Of a stretch of 64,000 nucleotides of DNA, positions 35,101 to 43,668 are shown piece by piece (position 1 is the stretch's first letter; every line of letters starts with the position of its first letter). This stretch comes from an uncultured Lachnospiraceae bacterium. GTDB taxonomy: Bacteria > Bacillota > Clostridia > Lachnospirales > Lachnospiraceae. The DNA is taken from assembly GCA_910585545.1 (NCBI GenBank), contig CAJUFN010000007.1, positions 1 to 64,000 on the forward strand, written 5' to 3'. Under the pieces are notes generated by a model that made no database searches, was not told the origin of the DNA, and saw only the letters and a program-made list of their open reading frames with translations. The translations under genes and the position numbers were made by a program.

Positions 35101-35671
35101 AGTCTTCATATTCCCATGTTTCAATTTTTTGAATTTCATGAGAAGTACGGAATCCATCAAAGAAATTGATAAATGGGACTTTTCCTTTGATTGCTGCAAG
35201 ATGTGCAACCGGTGTCAAATCCATAACTTCCTGTACGCTTGATTCACAAAGCATCGCACATCCTGTCTGGCGGCATGCTAATACGTCGGAGTGATCTCCG
35301 AAGATAGAAAGCGCATGACTTGCAATCGCACGGGCAGATACATTTATAACGCCTGGTAACTGTTCACCTGCAATTTTATAAAGGTTTGGAATCATAAGTA
35401 ATAATCCCTGTGATGCAGTAAACGTTGTTGTAAGGGCACCTGCTGCCAAAGAACCATGCACTGCACCTGCTGCTCCTGCTTCTGACTGCATCTCTGTAAT
35501 CTGAACAGTCTGTCCGAAAATATTTGTTCTTCCCTGCGTAGCCCATTCATCTGCTGCTTCTGCCATAACAGAAGATGGAGTAATTGGGTAAATCGCTGCA
35601 ACGTCTGTATATGCATAAGATACATGTGCTGCCGCATGGTTACCATCCATCGTTTTCATTTTTCTTCCCAT
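32132..35671 (-). CDS. nifJ: Pyruvate:ferredoxin (flavodoxin) oxidoreductase
   Basis: 1179 residues, the full fused homodimer type. It oxidises pyruvate to acetyl-CoA and CO2, reducing ferredoxin. Domain I has AAIYPITPSSVMAEAADEW; the gamma-like domain follows; two 4Fe-4S clusters are bound by CIQCNRCAYVCP (near 694) and CTGCGSCANVCP (near 746). The TPP domain has the third-cluster Cys and GCSSIWGNSSPSTPY, and GGDGWAYDIGFGGVDHVLASGQDINIMVFDTEVYSNTGGQ, the Mg-TPP motif. GGAGG precedes the ATG. Its promoter carries an inverted repeat (35741-35765). Confidence 0.97.
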   Translation of the reverse strand: MGRKMKTMDGNHAAAHVSYAYTDVAAIYPITPSSVMAEAADEWATQGRTNIFGQTVQITEMQSEAGAAGAVHGSLAAGALTTTFTASQGLLLMIPNLYKIAGEQLPGVINVSARAIASHALSIFGDHSDVLACRQTGCAMLCESSVQEVMDLTPVAHLAAIKGKVPFINFFDGFRTSHEIQKIETWEYEDLKDMADMEAIDAFRQNALNPNHPCERGSAQNPDIFFQAREACNSYYDALPAIVQEYMDKVNAKIGTDYKLFNYYGAADAEHVIIAMGSACDTIEETVDYLLAQGKKVGLVKVRLYRPFSAKALVDSLPETVKQISVLDRTKEPGALGEPLYLDVVAALKGTKFEATPVFTGRYGLGSKDTTPAQIVAVYENDSKQEFTIGIVDDVTNLSLEEGAPLVTTPEGTINCKFWGLGADGTVGANKNSIKIIGDNTDMYAQAYFDYDSKKSGGVTMSHLRFGKSPIKSTYLIRQANFVACHNPSYVNKYNMVQELVDGGTFLLNCPWDMEGLEKHLPGQVKAFIANHNIKLYTIDGIKIGKEIGLGGRINTVLQSAFFKLAAIIPEEEAIDLMKAAAKATYGRKGDKIVQMNYDAIDAGAKQVVEIAVPESWKDCADEGLFTPEVKGGREDAVNFVKNIQAKVNAQEGNNLPVSAFTEYVDGTTPSGTSAFEKRGIAVDIPMWKPENCIQCNRCAYVCPHAVIRPVALTEEEAANAPEGIKTLDMIGMPGTKFAITVSALDCTGCGSCANVCPGKKGEKALVMENMEANVHVQKYFDFGREIPVKPEVVAKFKETTVKGSQFKQPLLEFSGACAGCGETPYAKLITQLFGERMYIANATGCSSIWGNSSPSTPYTVTPEGKGPAWANSLFEDNAEFGYGMLLAQKAMRSGLRAKVEEIVANGDNAAVVEAGKEWLETFDCGVTNGTATDKFVAALEACDCGCERRAYLLKNKDFLAKKSQWIFGGDGWAYDIGFGGVDHVLASGQDINIMVFDTEVYSNTGGQASKATKTGATAQFAAGGKEIKKKDLASIAMSYGYVYVAQIAMGADFNQTVKAIAEAEAYPGPSLIIAYAPCINHGIKKGMSKAQTEEQLAVECGYWNNFRFNPQAEGCKFTLDSKEPAGDYQEFLNGEVRYNALARQNPEKAAKLFAQNEAEAKERYAYLKKLITLYGEEQ

Positions 35672-35733
35672 TGGTAAATACCTCCTTATTTAAACTTAAA
35701 TTAATAAAAATTAATTCGTGTATACATATCTTT

Positions 35734-35762
35734 ATTATAGCCCTTGACTTTTTAAAATTCAA
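35734..35762 (-). promoter_or_regulatory. Promoter of nifJ
   Basis: Minus strand -35 TTGAAT (35757-35762), 17-base spacer, -10 TATAAT (35734-35739), about 60 bases before the start codon. Confidence 0.75.
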
Positions 35763-35765
35763 GGG
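35741..35765. promoter_or_regulatory. Candidate operator in the nifJ promoter
   Basis: Perfect 7-base inverted repeat CCCTTGA - 11 bases - TCAAGGG covers the -35 box and the whole spacer. It does not match the Rex consensus (TTGTGAA/TTCACAA). The regulator is unknown. Confidence 0.45.
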
Positions 35766-35871
35766 ATTGATATGTACCTTTTCCCGTACATCTCATTTAT
35801 TTTTCCCGCATTTTTTCTGTTCCTGACACGTAAGATTAAAAATAAAAAAAGAAAGGCCTTCAAGAAACTCT

Positions 35872-37245
35872 ATGCAAAACAGAAGAACTACCTCCTCTAA
35901 CTTCCGCTCTCGCTTTGGCTACATCATGGTAGCCGCAGGCGCTGCGATCGGTCTTGGAAACATTTGGAAGTTTCCATATATGGCCTATAAGGGCGGCGGG
36001 ATTTTCATTATCCTTTATATCCTTTTCGCCATTCTCCTGGGGCATCCCCTCATCGAGATGGAATCTGCGATCGGGCGCTATGCAAGGACAAACGCCATCG
36101 ATGCATATGGTGTGATCCATCATAAATACCGCTTCATAGGATTTATCAATGTTCTTTGTACTTTACTTATCAACATGTATTATATTATTGTCAGCGGTTA
36201 TGTATTAAAATATGCTCTTGATTATTTAAACGGCACAGACTTTGGCTTCGATAAGACCGCCTACTACATAAGTTTTATCTCTGATCCGGTTTCTCCTATG
36301 ATTTACGCCGGCGCTTTCATGTTGACAATTATCCTATTCCTTTCTTTTGGCATTACAACGCTTGTGGAAAAAATAACTAAGATTATTATGCCTCTTCTTT
36401 TTCTTTTGCTGGCAATCTGCGGCATATGGGCATTATTTTCTTCTGATACAGCCATAGAAGGTCTGAAATACTATCTGATTCCGGATTTTTCAAAATTTAA
36501 CAGTAAAATTATTGCCGACGCCGCAATGCAAGTTATGTTCTCCATAAGCGTTGGCTGGGCAGTCTTCCCCACGCTTGGCGCCAGTCTTTCTGATGACGCC
36601 AACATCCGCAAGGATTCCTTTTGGATCACTTTTTGCGATACTGCCGTTGCGCTCCTCGCCGGTTTTGTTATCATTCCTTCTGTCGTTGGTTCCGGCTCTG
36701 CAATGACTGCCGGCCCCTCCCTTATCTTTCTGGCAATGCCTGCGATTTTTGATACGCTGCCCGGGGGACGTCTCATCGGCTGTTTCTTTTTCCTGGCACT
36801 TATTTTTGCTGTTGTCTCTACCTACTTTACGATTTTAGAAGTTCCGGTAAGATGTTTAAAAGAAAAATGCCATATTTCTCATGCAAGGGCAACTTTCATT
36901 ACAACCTCCGTCATTATGACTGGTGCTTTATTCTGTTCCCTTAGTCAGGGAAATGGTCTTTTAAGCCATATAAGACTTCCTTGGTGGGTATCCGGTGAAG
37001 GCGTTATATATTACAATATCTATAATTGGATCGACTGTTTTTCATCTTACGTGCTGCTCCCGCTTGGCTGTCTCCTTACTTCTTATTATTGCTGCTTCGT
37101 GTGGGGTCATAAAAAATATGCAAATGAACTTACAAAGAATGGGCGAGATGGATTTTTAAGTCTTAGCGACCGCTTGATTATAACTATTGTCATCCCAATA
37201 CTTACGATCATTGTCATCTTAAACTGCTTTGGCTTTATAAAATGA
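35872..37245 (+). CDS. Sodium-dependent transporter, NSS/SNF family
   Basis: 457 residues, mostly hydrophobic, about 11-12 membrane segments. The family signature opens the protein: FRSRFGYIMVAAGAAIGLGNIWKFPYMAYKGGGIF, where unwound TM1 forms the Na+ and substrate sites. Bacterial homologues (LeuT-like) move amino acids with sodium; substrate not predictable. AGAAAGG lies 15 bases before the ATG, a long spacing, and no better start exists because the signature begins at residue 11. It is transcribed against the neighbouring genes. Confidence 0.93.
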   Translation: MQNRRTTSSNFRSRFGYIMVAAGAAIGLGNIWKFPYMAYKGGGIFIILYILFAILLGHPLIEMESAIGRYARTNAIDAYGVIHHKYRFIGFINVLCTLLINMYYIIVSGYVLKYALDYLNGTDFGFDKTAYYISFISDPVSPMIYAGAFMLTIILFLSFGITTLVEKITKIIMPLLFLLLAICGIWALFSSDTAIEGLKYYLIPDFSKFNSKIIADAAMQVMFSISVGWAVFPTLGASLSDDANIRKDSFWITFCDTAVALLAGFVIIPSVVGSGSAMTAGPSLIFLAMPAIFDTLPGGRLIGCFFFLALIFAVVSTYFTILEVPVRCLKEKCHISHARATFITTSVIMTGALFCSLSQGNGLLSHIRLPWWVSGEGVIYYNIYNWIDCFSSYVLLPLGCLLTSYYCCFVWGHKKYANELTKNGRDGFLSLSDRLIITIVIPILTIIVILNCFGFIK

Positions 37246-37295
37246 AAAAAACACGCTTTTGACCTTTCTAAAGACTCAAAAGCGTGTGACTTTTT
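37244..37295. terminator. Bidirectional terminator between the NSS gene and lgt
   Basis: ACACGCTTTTGA (37251-37262) and TCAAAAGCGTGT (37276-37287) pair perfectly over 12 bp; a T5 tract follows on the plus side and T7 on the minus side. Both flanking genes converge here. Confidence 0.9.
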
Positions 37296-38160
37296 ATTGT
37301 TTTTCATTCCCTTTTATCATCTTTCGTTTCCGGATGATAAATACCGGCACCAGAATCACTACAATTCCGGCAAGTACTTGTGATACCGGCCAACCAGTCA
37401 CCGGAAGTTTCAACTGATCTGTACGAAGTCCCTCGATCCAGACGCGCCCTATTCCATAACCAAACAGATACAAGAGGACTATCTCCCCATCAAACGCCTT
37501 TCTCCTGCGGTACGCCAATAGCAATACCAGCACAAGCAGACACCATAAAGATTCATATAAAAACGTCGGATGTACCTGAATAAAATCCACACCGCCAATT
37601 TCTACGATATGTTCTCTCATCTTTGTTGTAATATCTGACGCTCTCGCCGCATTCAGTGGAACCTGCATAGCCAAAATCCCATCGGTATAATCCCCGAATG
37701 CTTCGCGGTTAAAAAAGTTCCCCCATCTTCCGATCATCTGGCCTGCTACCAATCCAAGGCAAGCCGTATCAAGCATCAAAGGCGCTGATAATTTCTTCAC
37801 CCTTGCAAATACAAAGGTTGTAATAATTGCCGTAATGACCCCTCCATAAATAGCAAGACCGCCTTCTCTTATATTAAAAATGCTCAGAAGGTCTTCTTTA
37901 TAAACATCCCAGGAAAATATCACATAATAAAGTCTCGCACCGATAATCGAAAAAATAATCGCTATAATCGCAAAATCCAGATAATCTTCCTGATTCTGTC
38001 CTGTACGTTTTGCCTCCGCTAACGCAATAAGCAGACCAATAAACATTCCGCATCCTATGATGATTCCATAATACGCAATCTCAATTCCAAATACGGAAAT
38101 CGATTTCCCCACATGCTCCAAATGAATCCCAAGATGTGGAAAGTGAATTGCTGTACTCAT
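37294..38160 (-). CDS. lgt: Prolipoprotein diacylglyceryl transferase
   Basis: 288 residues with seven membrane segments. It transfers diacylglycerol from phosphatidylglycerol to the lipobox Cys of prolipoproteins. The Lgt signature is GQMIGRWGNFFNREAFGDYTDG (about residues 138-159); other conserved points are GGLAIYGGVITAI and FLYESLWCLLV. A basic C-terminal tail (RKRKMIKGNEKQ) faces the cytoplasm. Downstream of ychF with a 29-base gap, so probably co-transcribed. Confidence 0.96.
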   Translation of the reverse strand: MSTAIHFPHLGIHLEHVGKSISVFGIEIAYYGIIIGCGMFIGLLIALAEAKRTGQNQEDYLDFAIIAIIFSIIGARLYYVIFSWDVYKEDLLSIFNIREGGLAIYGGVITAIITTFVFARVKKLSAPLMLDTACLGLVAGQMIGRWGNFFNREAFGDYTDGILAMQVPLNAARASDITTKMREHIVEIGGVDFIQVHPTFLYESLWCLLVLVLLLAYRRRKAFDGEIVLLYLFGYGIGRVWIEGLRTDQLKLPVTGWPVSQVLAGIVVILVPVFIIRKRKMIKGNEKQ

Positions 38161-38189
38161 AATTACCTCTTTTCCGGAAATAAATCACT

Positions 38190-39287
38190 CTATACATTAA
38201 ATCTGAAAAGCATAATATCTCCATCTTTTACAACATATTCTTTTCCTTCCAGCCCAACCAGACCTTTTTCTTTCGCCGCAGTATAAGAACCACATGCGAT
38301 CAAATCATCATACGCTACTACTTCTGCGCGGATAAATCCTCTTTCAAAGTCCGTATGGATCTTTCCGGCTGCCTGTGGTGCTTTTGTTCCTTTTTTTATC
38401 GTCCAGGCACGTACCTCCGGCTCTCCTGCTGTCAGGTAACTAATAAGACCCAATAAGTGATAGCTGGCACGGATTAATTTCTCAAGCCCGGATTCTGCCA
38501 GACCTAAGTCTTCCAGAAACATCTTTTTCTCATCTTCTTCAAGTTCTGCAATCTCTTGCTCGATCTGTGCACAGACTACAAACACCTCAAATCCTTCTTC
38601 CGCTGCATATTCGCGCACCTTCTCCACGCCTTTATTAGCAGCTCCGTCATCGGAAAGATCATCTTCTGATACATTCGCAGCAAAGATAACCGGCTTTCCA
38701 GTCAGAAGATTATATTCTGCAAACCAGGTCTTTTCATCTTCATCTGCCGGCTCAAAACTTTTCGCAAGCTTTCCATCTTCTAAATGTGCTTTGAGTCGTT
38801 CCAGTAAATCCACTTCTTTTGCCGCGGACTTATCATTTCTTGCAAGCTTGCTTTGTTTTGCAATACGTCTTTCCAAAATTTCAATATCCGAAAAAATAAG
38901 CTCCAGATTAATCGTCTCAATATCACGCAAAGGTTCAATACTGCCGTCAACATGGACAATATTACTGTCCTCAAAACAACGCACTACATGTACAATCGCA
39001 TCTACTTCACGGATATTAGCAAGAAACTGATTGCCAAGTCCCTCTCCCTTTGACGCTCCTTTTACAAGGCCTGCAATATCTACAAATTCAATTGCCGCCG
39101 GAATGATTTTCTTTGTCTGGTACATCTTACCAAGTACATTCAATCTCTCATCCGGAACGGTAACAACTCCTACATTCGGATCAATCGTGCAGAATGGATA
39201 GTTCGCAGACTCTGCACCTGCTTTTGTCAATGAATTAAACAATGTACTTTTCCCGACATTCGGTAAACCCACGATACCTAGTTTCAT
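38190..39287 (-). CDS. ychF: Redox-regulated ATPase YchF (OLA1 family)
   Basis: 365 residues, full length. MKLGIVGLPNVGKSTLFNSLTKAGAESANYPFCTIDPN at the start holds the P-loop; NVSEDDL replaces the usual G4 NKxD, which gives ATP preference. The C-terminal TGS domain is FFTAGEPEVRAW-like (here LTAGEPEVRAWTIKKGTKAPQAAGKIHTDFERGFIRAEV). It associates with ribosomes and stress responses. It has its own promoter. Confidence 0.96.
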   Translation of the reverse strand: MKLGIVGLPNVGKSTLFNSLTKAGAESANYPFCTIDPNVGVVTVPDERLNVLGKMYQTKKIIPAAIEFVDIAGLVKGASKGEGLGNQFLANIREVDAIVHVVRCFEDSNIVHVDGSIEPLRDIETINLELIFSDIEILERRIAKQSKLARNDKSAAKEVDLLERLKAHLEDGKLAKSFEPADEDEKTWFAEYNLLTGKPVIFAANVSEDDLSDDGAANKGVEKVREYAAEEGFEVFVVCAQIEQEIAELEEDEKKMFLEDLGLAESGLEKLIRASYHLLGLISYLTAGEPEVRAWTIKKGTKAPQAAGKIHTDFERGFIRAEVVAYDDLIACGSYTAAKEKGLVGLEGKEYVVKDGDIMLFRFNV

Positions 39288-39353
39288 CTATCTTTTCCTC
39301 TCAGTCTTTCATTTTTATCGTTTTTATTACTGGCTTTTTACGCTCCACGATGT

Positions 39354-39382
39354 AGTGTAGCATATTTTTTATCTAAAACCAA
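39354..39382 (-). promoter_or_regulatory. Promoter of ychF-lgt
   Basis: Minus strand -35 TTGGTT (39377-39382), 17-base spacer, extended -10 TGCTACACT with the hexamer TACACT at 39354-39359, about 67 bases before the start. It lies just past the thiN stop. Confidence 0.55.
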
Positions 39383-39396
39383 CTGCAATTCTTTCA

Positions 39397-40068
39397 TCAT
39401 GCATCTTTTGCTTCAATCAATATCACCAGACCATACGGAAAATCTATTACAACTTCCTCTGCTTCTTCTGCAATCTCATTGCTGACACATAAGCTGTTTC
39501 TGGATGTCAAAGTATGATTGCAAAGGGGATATTTTGCACCTTTGATATCTAATCCCAATATGTCTTCTTCCAAAGGGAAAATAGAAAAATATGTTCCATA
39601 CATATCTTCCCTCTTTAAATGTGTTTCCCCATCAATCAATCTGATCCGGTTATATATATCCAAAAGAACCCCTTTTACACCTCTCTCATGAAGCCCTGCC
39701 AGAACTTGTATATTGGCAAGCATATGATCTATCCTCGTACCGGTCCCTCCAAGTATCCATACATTTTTGTATCCAAGCTGCATGGCAAGGTTTACCGCAA
39801 TCTCCGTATCGGTAAAATCCTTCATCGGATTATATTCACGAATCGGAATCTTGGCTTCCTTTCGATAATATTCCAGCACTTTGGAAGGAAGGCTGTCAAA
39901 ATCTCCCACGATATACATCGGTTCTATCTTATGTTCGTATAAAAACAGAACTCCTCTGTCTGCCCCAATGATACAATCTGTTTCCCCCAGACTTTTTAAT
40001 ACTTCCAATACAAATGCTTCCTGAAGTGTTCCCCCGCTTACAACCACTGCCTTTTTATCTGTATTCAT
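39397..40068 (-). CDS. thiN: Thiamine diphosphokinase
   Basis: 223 residues. Transfers pyrophosphate from ATP to thiamine. The catalytic domain has IIGADRGVLFLYEHKIEPMYIVGDFDSLP (about 34-62), KDFTDTEIAVNLAMQLGYKNVWILGGTGTRIDHMLANI (about 83-120) and a C-terminal beta domain with SRNSLCVSNEI. Its start overlaps the end of rpe by 14 bases, so it is translationally coupled. It is the last gene of the long operon from 56.4 kb. Confidence 0.93.
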   Translation of the reverse strand: MNTDKKAVVVSGGTLQEAFVLEVLKSLGETDCIIGADRGVLFLYEHKIEPMYIVGDFDSLPSKVLEYYRKEAKIPIREYNPMKDFTDTEIAVNLAMQLGYKNVWILGGTGTRIDHMLANIQVLAGLHERGVKGVLLDIYNRIRLIDGETHLKREDMYGTYFSIFPLEEDILGLDIKGAKYPLCNHTLTSRNSLCVSNEIAEEAEEVVIDFPYGLVILIEAKDA

Positions 40069-40717
40069 CCAAAATCTCCATAAACTCTTTTGTATTCTTT
40101 GCCGGATCGCCTTTAAATACTGCCGAACCCGCCACGATAATATTGGCTCCTGCTTCTAAAACTTCTCTTACATTGCTAAGATAAATACCTCCGTCTACCT
40201 GGATATCCAGCTCCAAACCTTTTTCCTTCGCCATACGGCGGGTTTCCCTGATTTTTTCCAGAGAACTTTCAATAAATTTTTGTCCGCCAAACCCTGGCTC
40301 CACAGACATGATCAATACCATATCCACTTTTTCCAGCAAGTTTTCTATTGTCTGAACCGGCGTATTCGGTTTGATGGAGATTCCCACCTTCATTCCTTGC
40401 TTTTTGATCTCTTCGATAGTTTTTTCTACATCTTCACATGCCTCATAATGAATCGTTAAAATATGAGCTCCTGCTTCCTTGAATTCTTTTACATAACGAA
40501 TCGGTTCCGTGATCATAAGATGTACATCCATCACCTGAGAAGTTGTCCCTTGAATGGATTGCAAGACTGGCATTCCAAATGAAATACTCGGAACAAAAAT
40601 CCCATCCATTACATCAAAGTGCAAATATTTAGCTCCATTTTCTTCTGTCATCCTAAGCTGTTGTCCAAGACATTTAAAATCTGCCGCCAGCATCGACGGC
40701 GCTAACACATAATTCAT
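40055..40717 (-). CDS. rpe: Ribulose-phosphate 3-epimerase
   Basis: 220 residues, TIM barrel. LAPSMLAADFKCLGQQL opens it; HFDVMDGIFVPSISFGMPVLQ holds metal-binding His and Asp; then DVHLMITEP, MSVEPGFGGQKFIESSLEKI and DIQVDGGIYLSNV with the second catalytic Asp, and a phosphate-binding AGSAVFKG. Pentose phosphate pathway. It follows rsgA with a 2-base gap. Confidence 0.96.
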   Translation of the reverse strand: MNYVLAPSMLAADFKCLGQQLRMTEENGAKYLHFDVMDGIFVPSISFGMPVLQSIQGTTSQVMDVHLMITEPIRYVKEFKEAGAHILTIHYEACEDVEKTIEEIKKQGMKVGISIKPNTPVQTIENLLEKVDMVLIMSVEPGFGGQKFIESSLEKIRETRRMAKEKGLELDIQVDGGIYLSNVREVLEAGANIIVAGSAVFKGDPAKNTKEFMEILDEYR

Positions 40718-40719
40718 AT

Positions 40720-41598
40720 TTAATACCTCTTCTTTTCTTTTAGTTCCTGATACATTTCCATATAATTTCTATACCTGGAAGATGCAATTTTCCCTTCCTC
40801 CATTGCAGTCTTTACCGTACAATTCGGCTCATGAATATGGTCGCAGCCCGGAAACTTGCATGTTCCTTCATACACGTCAAATTCAGGGAAATAATATTTC
40901 AGCTCTTCTTTTTCAAACTCATTTGTATAAAGCGAACTGAATCCCGGAGTATCCATAATATAAGAATCTTTGGTTACCAAAATCAGTTCGGAGTGCCTTG
41001 TTGTATGCTTTCCCCTCTCAATCTTTTCACTGATCGTGCCAGTCTCCATACTCACATTGCTTTGCAATTCATTGATCAACGAAGATTTACCAACCCCCGA
41101 TGGTCCTGCTATGACCGTAGTTTTTCCCTTCAAAAGCTCTTTAATCTCACAAATATTCTCTCCTTTTAGTGCACTTGAGAATATCACCTCATAACTGCAT
41201 GTCTGATAAATATCAGCCAGATTTTTCTTTTCTTCTTCGGACGCAATATCTTTTTTGTTAAAACAAAGAATCACCGGAATCTCCTTTTGTTCCATCATCA
41301 CCAGAAAACGGTCCAAAAGATTTAAATGCGGTTTGGGCTTTGTCACTGCAAATACGACCAGCGCCTGATCCACATTCGCCACATTGGGGCGAATCAACTC
41401 ATTCTTGCGCGGCAAAATCGCAATAATATTTCCTGTTTTTTCTTCTTCATCCAAAATATCAATTTCTACATTATCTCCTACAAGAGGCTTCTTCTTTTCT
41501 TTTCTGAATATGCCTTTTGCTTTGCATTCATAAATACCGGATTCTACTACATTTACGTAGTAGAATCCGGCTATTCCCTTTACTATCTTTCCTTGCAT
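40720..41598 (-). CDS. rsgA: Ribosome small subunit GTPase RsgA
   Basis: 292 residues. OB fold first, then a circularly permuted GTPase: G4 FNKKD comes before G1 GPSGVGKSSLINEL, and G3 DTPGF follows. The C-terminal zinc finger is CKFPGCDHIHEPNC. It releases RbfA and checks the 30S decoding centre. It adjoins prkC, as in many Firmicutes; B. subtilis RsgA (CpgA) is a PrkC substrate. Confidence 0.96.
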   Translation of the reverse strand: MQGKIVKGIAGFYYVNVVESGIYECKAKGIFRKEKKKPLVGDNVEIDILDEEEKTGNIIAILPRKNELIRPNVANVDQALVVFAVTKPKPHLNLLDRFLVMMEQKEIPVILCFNKKDIASEEEKKNLADIYQTCSYEVIFSSALKGENICEIKELLKGKTTVIAGPSGVGKSSLINELQSNVSMETGTISEKIERGKHTTRHSELILVTKDSYIMDTPGFSSLYTNEFEKEELKYYFPEFDVYEGTCKFPGCDHIHEPNCTVKTAMEEGKIASSRYRNYMEMYQELKEKKRY

Positions 41599-41619
41599 AT
41601 ATCTTTCCTGCTATTCCGG

Positions 41620-43668
41620 CTAAAATGTCGAACCATTACCGTTGCCATTTTCTTCACCCGAATTTCCATCTCCCGGATCCGGTGTCGGTTCAGACGAATC
41701 CGGACCTTTGCTGACTACAATATTGACCTTACTTCCTTTTTCCAATGGGGCTCCTGTTTTTAGCTCTTCTCCATTTTCGCTCGTCGCCCGAATAATTCTT
41801 CCGGAAGCAGCCTCACTATTTTCATAAGTAGTTTCTCCAACTTTAAGCCCTGCACTTTCAATCATGCTTCTTGCACTGGATACGCTTGTTCCAAAGATAT
41901 CCGGCATATATGCCATATCTTTTCCCTTACTTATTATAATATTGATCGTAGTTCCTTTTGCAACCTTTTTGCCGTGCTCCACATCTTGCTCAAGTACCGT
42001 GCCTGCTTCTTTATCACTGTATTTTTCTTCTGCAACATTCAGTGTAAGACCCTTCTCACTGGCAATCTTTGTTGCCTCGTCCTTTGATTTTCCTACAAGC
42101 TGCGGCATCTCTACCTGCTCTTTACCCGAACTGATATAGATAATGATCTCAGCCTCTTTATCCTTTGTAATAACAACGGTTTCACCGGCTTTTGGATTCG
42201 TCTCAATAACCAGCCCTTCTTCTACCTCGTCACTTGCTTTTAACTGTGGCGTAATCTTTGTAAATCCTAACTTATCCAGCGCCTTTGTTGCGCTTTCTTC
42301 ACTTTCATTCTTTAACTGCGGAACCGTCACTTCCTTGCCCTTTTCACCGCTGCACACCGTGATTACGACCGTCGTTCCTTTCTCTATTCTCTTTCCTACT
42401 TCCGGATCAGTCTTAATAACCTGACCTTCTTCATGGTCATCGGATTTTGCTTCTGTTACACTTACTTTAAGTCCCTTAGCTTTCAACAGCTCTTCTGCTT
42501 CTGCCTGTGTCTTTCCCAGCACATCCGGCACTTTTACCTTCGCCTTATTCGTCTCCTGTGTTCCGGCATTTGGCACCTTCAAAATACCTGTAACTTTTCC
42601 GACAACAAACAACAATGTAAGTGCAACGATGACTGCCACCACGATTTTCATGATCTTCATAAGCCTTGCCATTTTCGGGTCGACTTCTTCATCGTTTGCA
42701 TCCTGATCATCTTGACTTTCATCGTCATCATCATAATCATCGTCATCATCATAACGATCTTCGTATTCTTCTTGAATTCGCCTAAGCTCGCCAGACGTAA
42801 TCGCAACCGTTTCGTCGCTGCGTCTATAGCCATTATCCACAAAATCACCTTCCGGATCCACCAATGCCCTCTTAAGATCCAGAATCAGCGCTTCCATATC
42901 CGGATACCGTCTGTCTGCACTTTTCTGTGTACACTTCAGGATGATCTGTTCCAGACTGTATGGAAGATCAACAAACTCTGACGGTGGTATGATTCCCTCC
43001 TGCAGATGCTGCAATGCAATCGACACCGTGGAATCTCCGTCAAACGGAACACGCCCTGTTACCATCTCATAAAGTGTGATACCGGTAGAATATATATCGC
43101 TTTTTTCATCGCTGAATCCACCTCTTGCCTGTTCCGGCGAAGTATAGTGTACGGAACCCATAACGTTAGAGCTAATGGTATTCGATGTTGTCGCCTTTGC
43201 AATACCAAAATCCGTCACTTTCACCTTACCCTCTTTGGATATAATGACGTTTTGCGGTTTTATATCTCGGTGAACAATATGCTTTCTATGCGCCGCCAAA
43301 AGCCCTGTACAAATCTGAATTGCAATACTGATGGTTTCACGCGCCGATAAGATTTCTTTCTTTTCAATATAATCCTTTAATGTAATTCCTTCTACGAGTT
43401 CCATAACGATATAGTAAAGCCCTCTGTCTTCCCCTACATCATATACATTTACGATATTCGGATGCATAAGCCCTGCCGCTGCCTGTGCCTCCACCTGGAA
43501 TTTTCTTACAAATGTTTCATCTTCCCTGTATTCTTTCTTTAAAACTTTTACTGCTACCAGACGATTTAATTTCAAATCGTTCGCCCTGTAAACTTCCGCC
43601 ATGCCACCCATGCCGATTCTTTCCTGAATCACATAGCGTTTCCCTAATATTACCCCTTGTCTGATCAT
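41620..43668 (-). CDS. prkC: PASTA-domain Ser/Thr protein kinase
   Basis: 682 residues. Cytoplasmic Hanks kinase (about 10-270): glycine loop IGMGGMAEVY, catalytic K41, HRD with D135, DFG at 153-155. A very acidic juxtamembrane tract (YDDDDDYDDDDESQDDQD, about 310-327) leads to one membrane helix (about 338-358). Outside are four PASTA repeats, each opening with a V-P-D/Q-L type motif (VPDVLGK, VPQLKNE, MPQLVGK, MPDIFGT), that sense muropeptides. The C-terminus is a low-complexity GDGNSGEENGNGNGS tail. Its ATG overlaps the prpC stop (ATGA). Confidence 0.96.
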   Translation of the reverse strand: MIRQGVILGKRYVIQERIGMGGMAEVYRANDLKLNRLVAVKVLKKEYREDETFVRKFQVEAQAAAGLMHPNIVNVYDVGEDRGLYYIVMELVEGITLKDYIEKKEILSARETISIAIQICTGLLAAHRKHIVHRDIKPQNVIISKEGKVKVTDFGIAKATTSNTISSNVMGSVHYTSPEQARGGFSDEKSDIYSTGITLYEMVTGRVPFDGDSTVSIALQHLQEGIIPPSEFVDLPYSLEQIILKCTQKSADRRYPDMEALILDLKRALVDPEGDFVDNGYRRSDETVAITSGELRRIQEEYEDRYDDDDDYDDDDESQDDQDANDEEVDPKMARLMKIMKIVVAVIVALTLLFVVGKVTGILKVPNAGTQETNKAKVKVPDVLGKTQAEAEELLKAKGLKVSVTEAKSDDHEEGQVIKTDPEVGKRIEKGTTVVITVCSGEKGKEVTVPQLKNESEESATKALDKLGFTKITPQLKASDEVEEGLVIETNPKAGETVVITKDKEAEIIIYISSGKEQVEMPQLVGKSKDEATKIASEKGLTLNVAEEKYSDKEAGTVLEQDVEHGKKVAKGTTINIIISKGKDMAYMPDIFGTSVSSARSMIESAGLKVGETTYENSEAASGRIIRATSENGEELKTGAPLEKGSKVNIVVSKGPDSSEPTPDPGDGNSGEENGNGNGSTF

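Noticed and set aside
42657..42848. Met/Lys-rich 63-codon minus-strand frame
   Set aside because: It is a shadow of the acidic Asp tract of prkC read in another frame.
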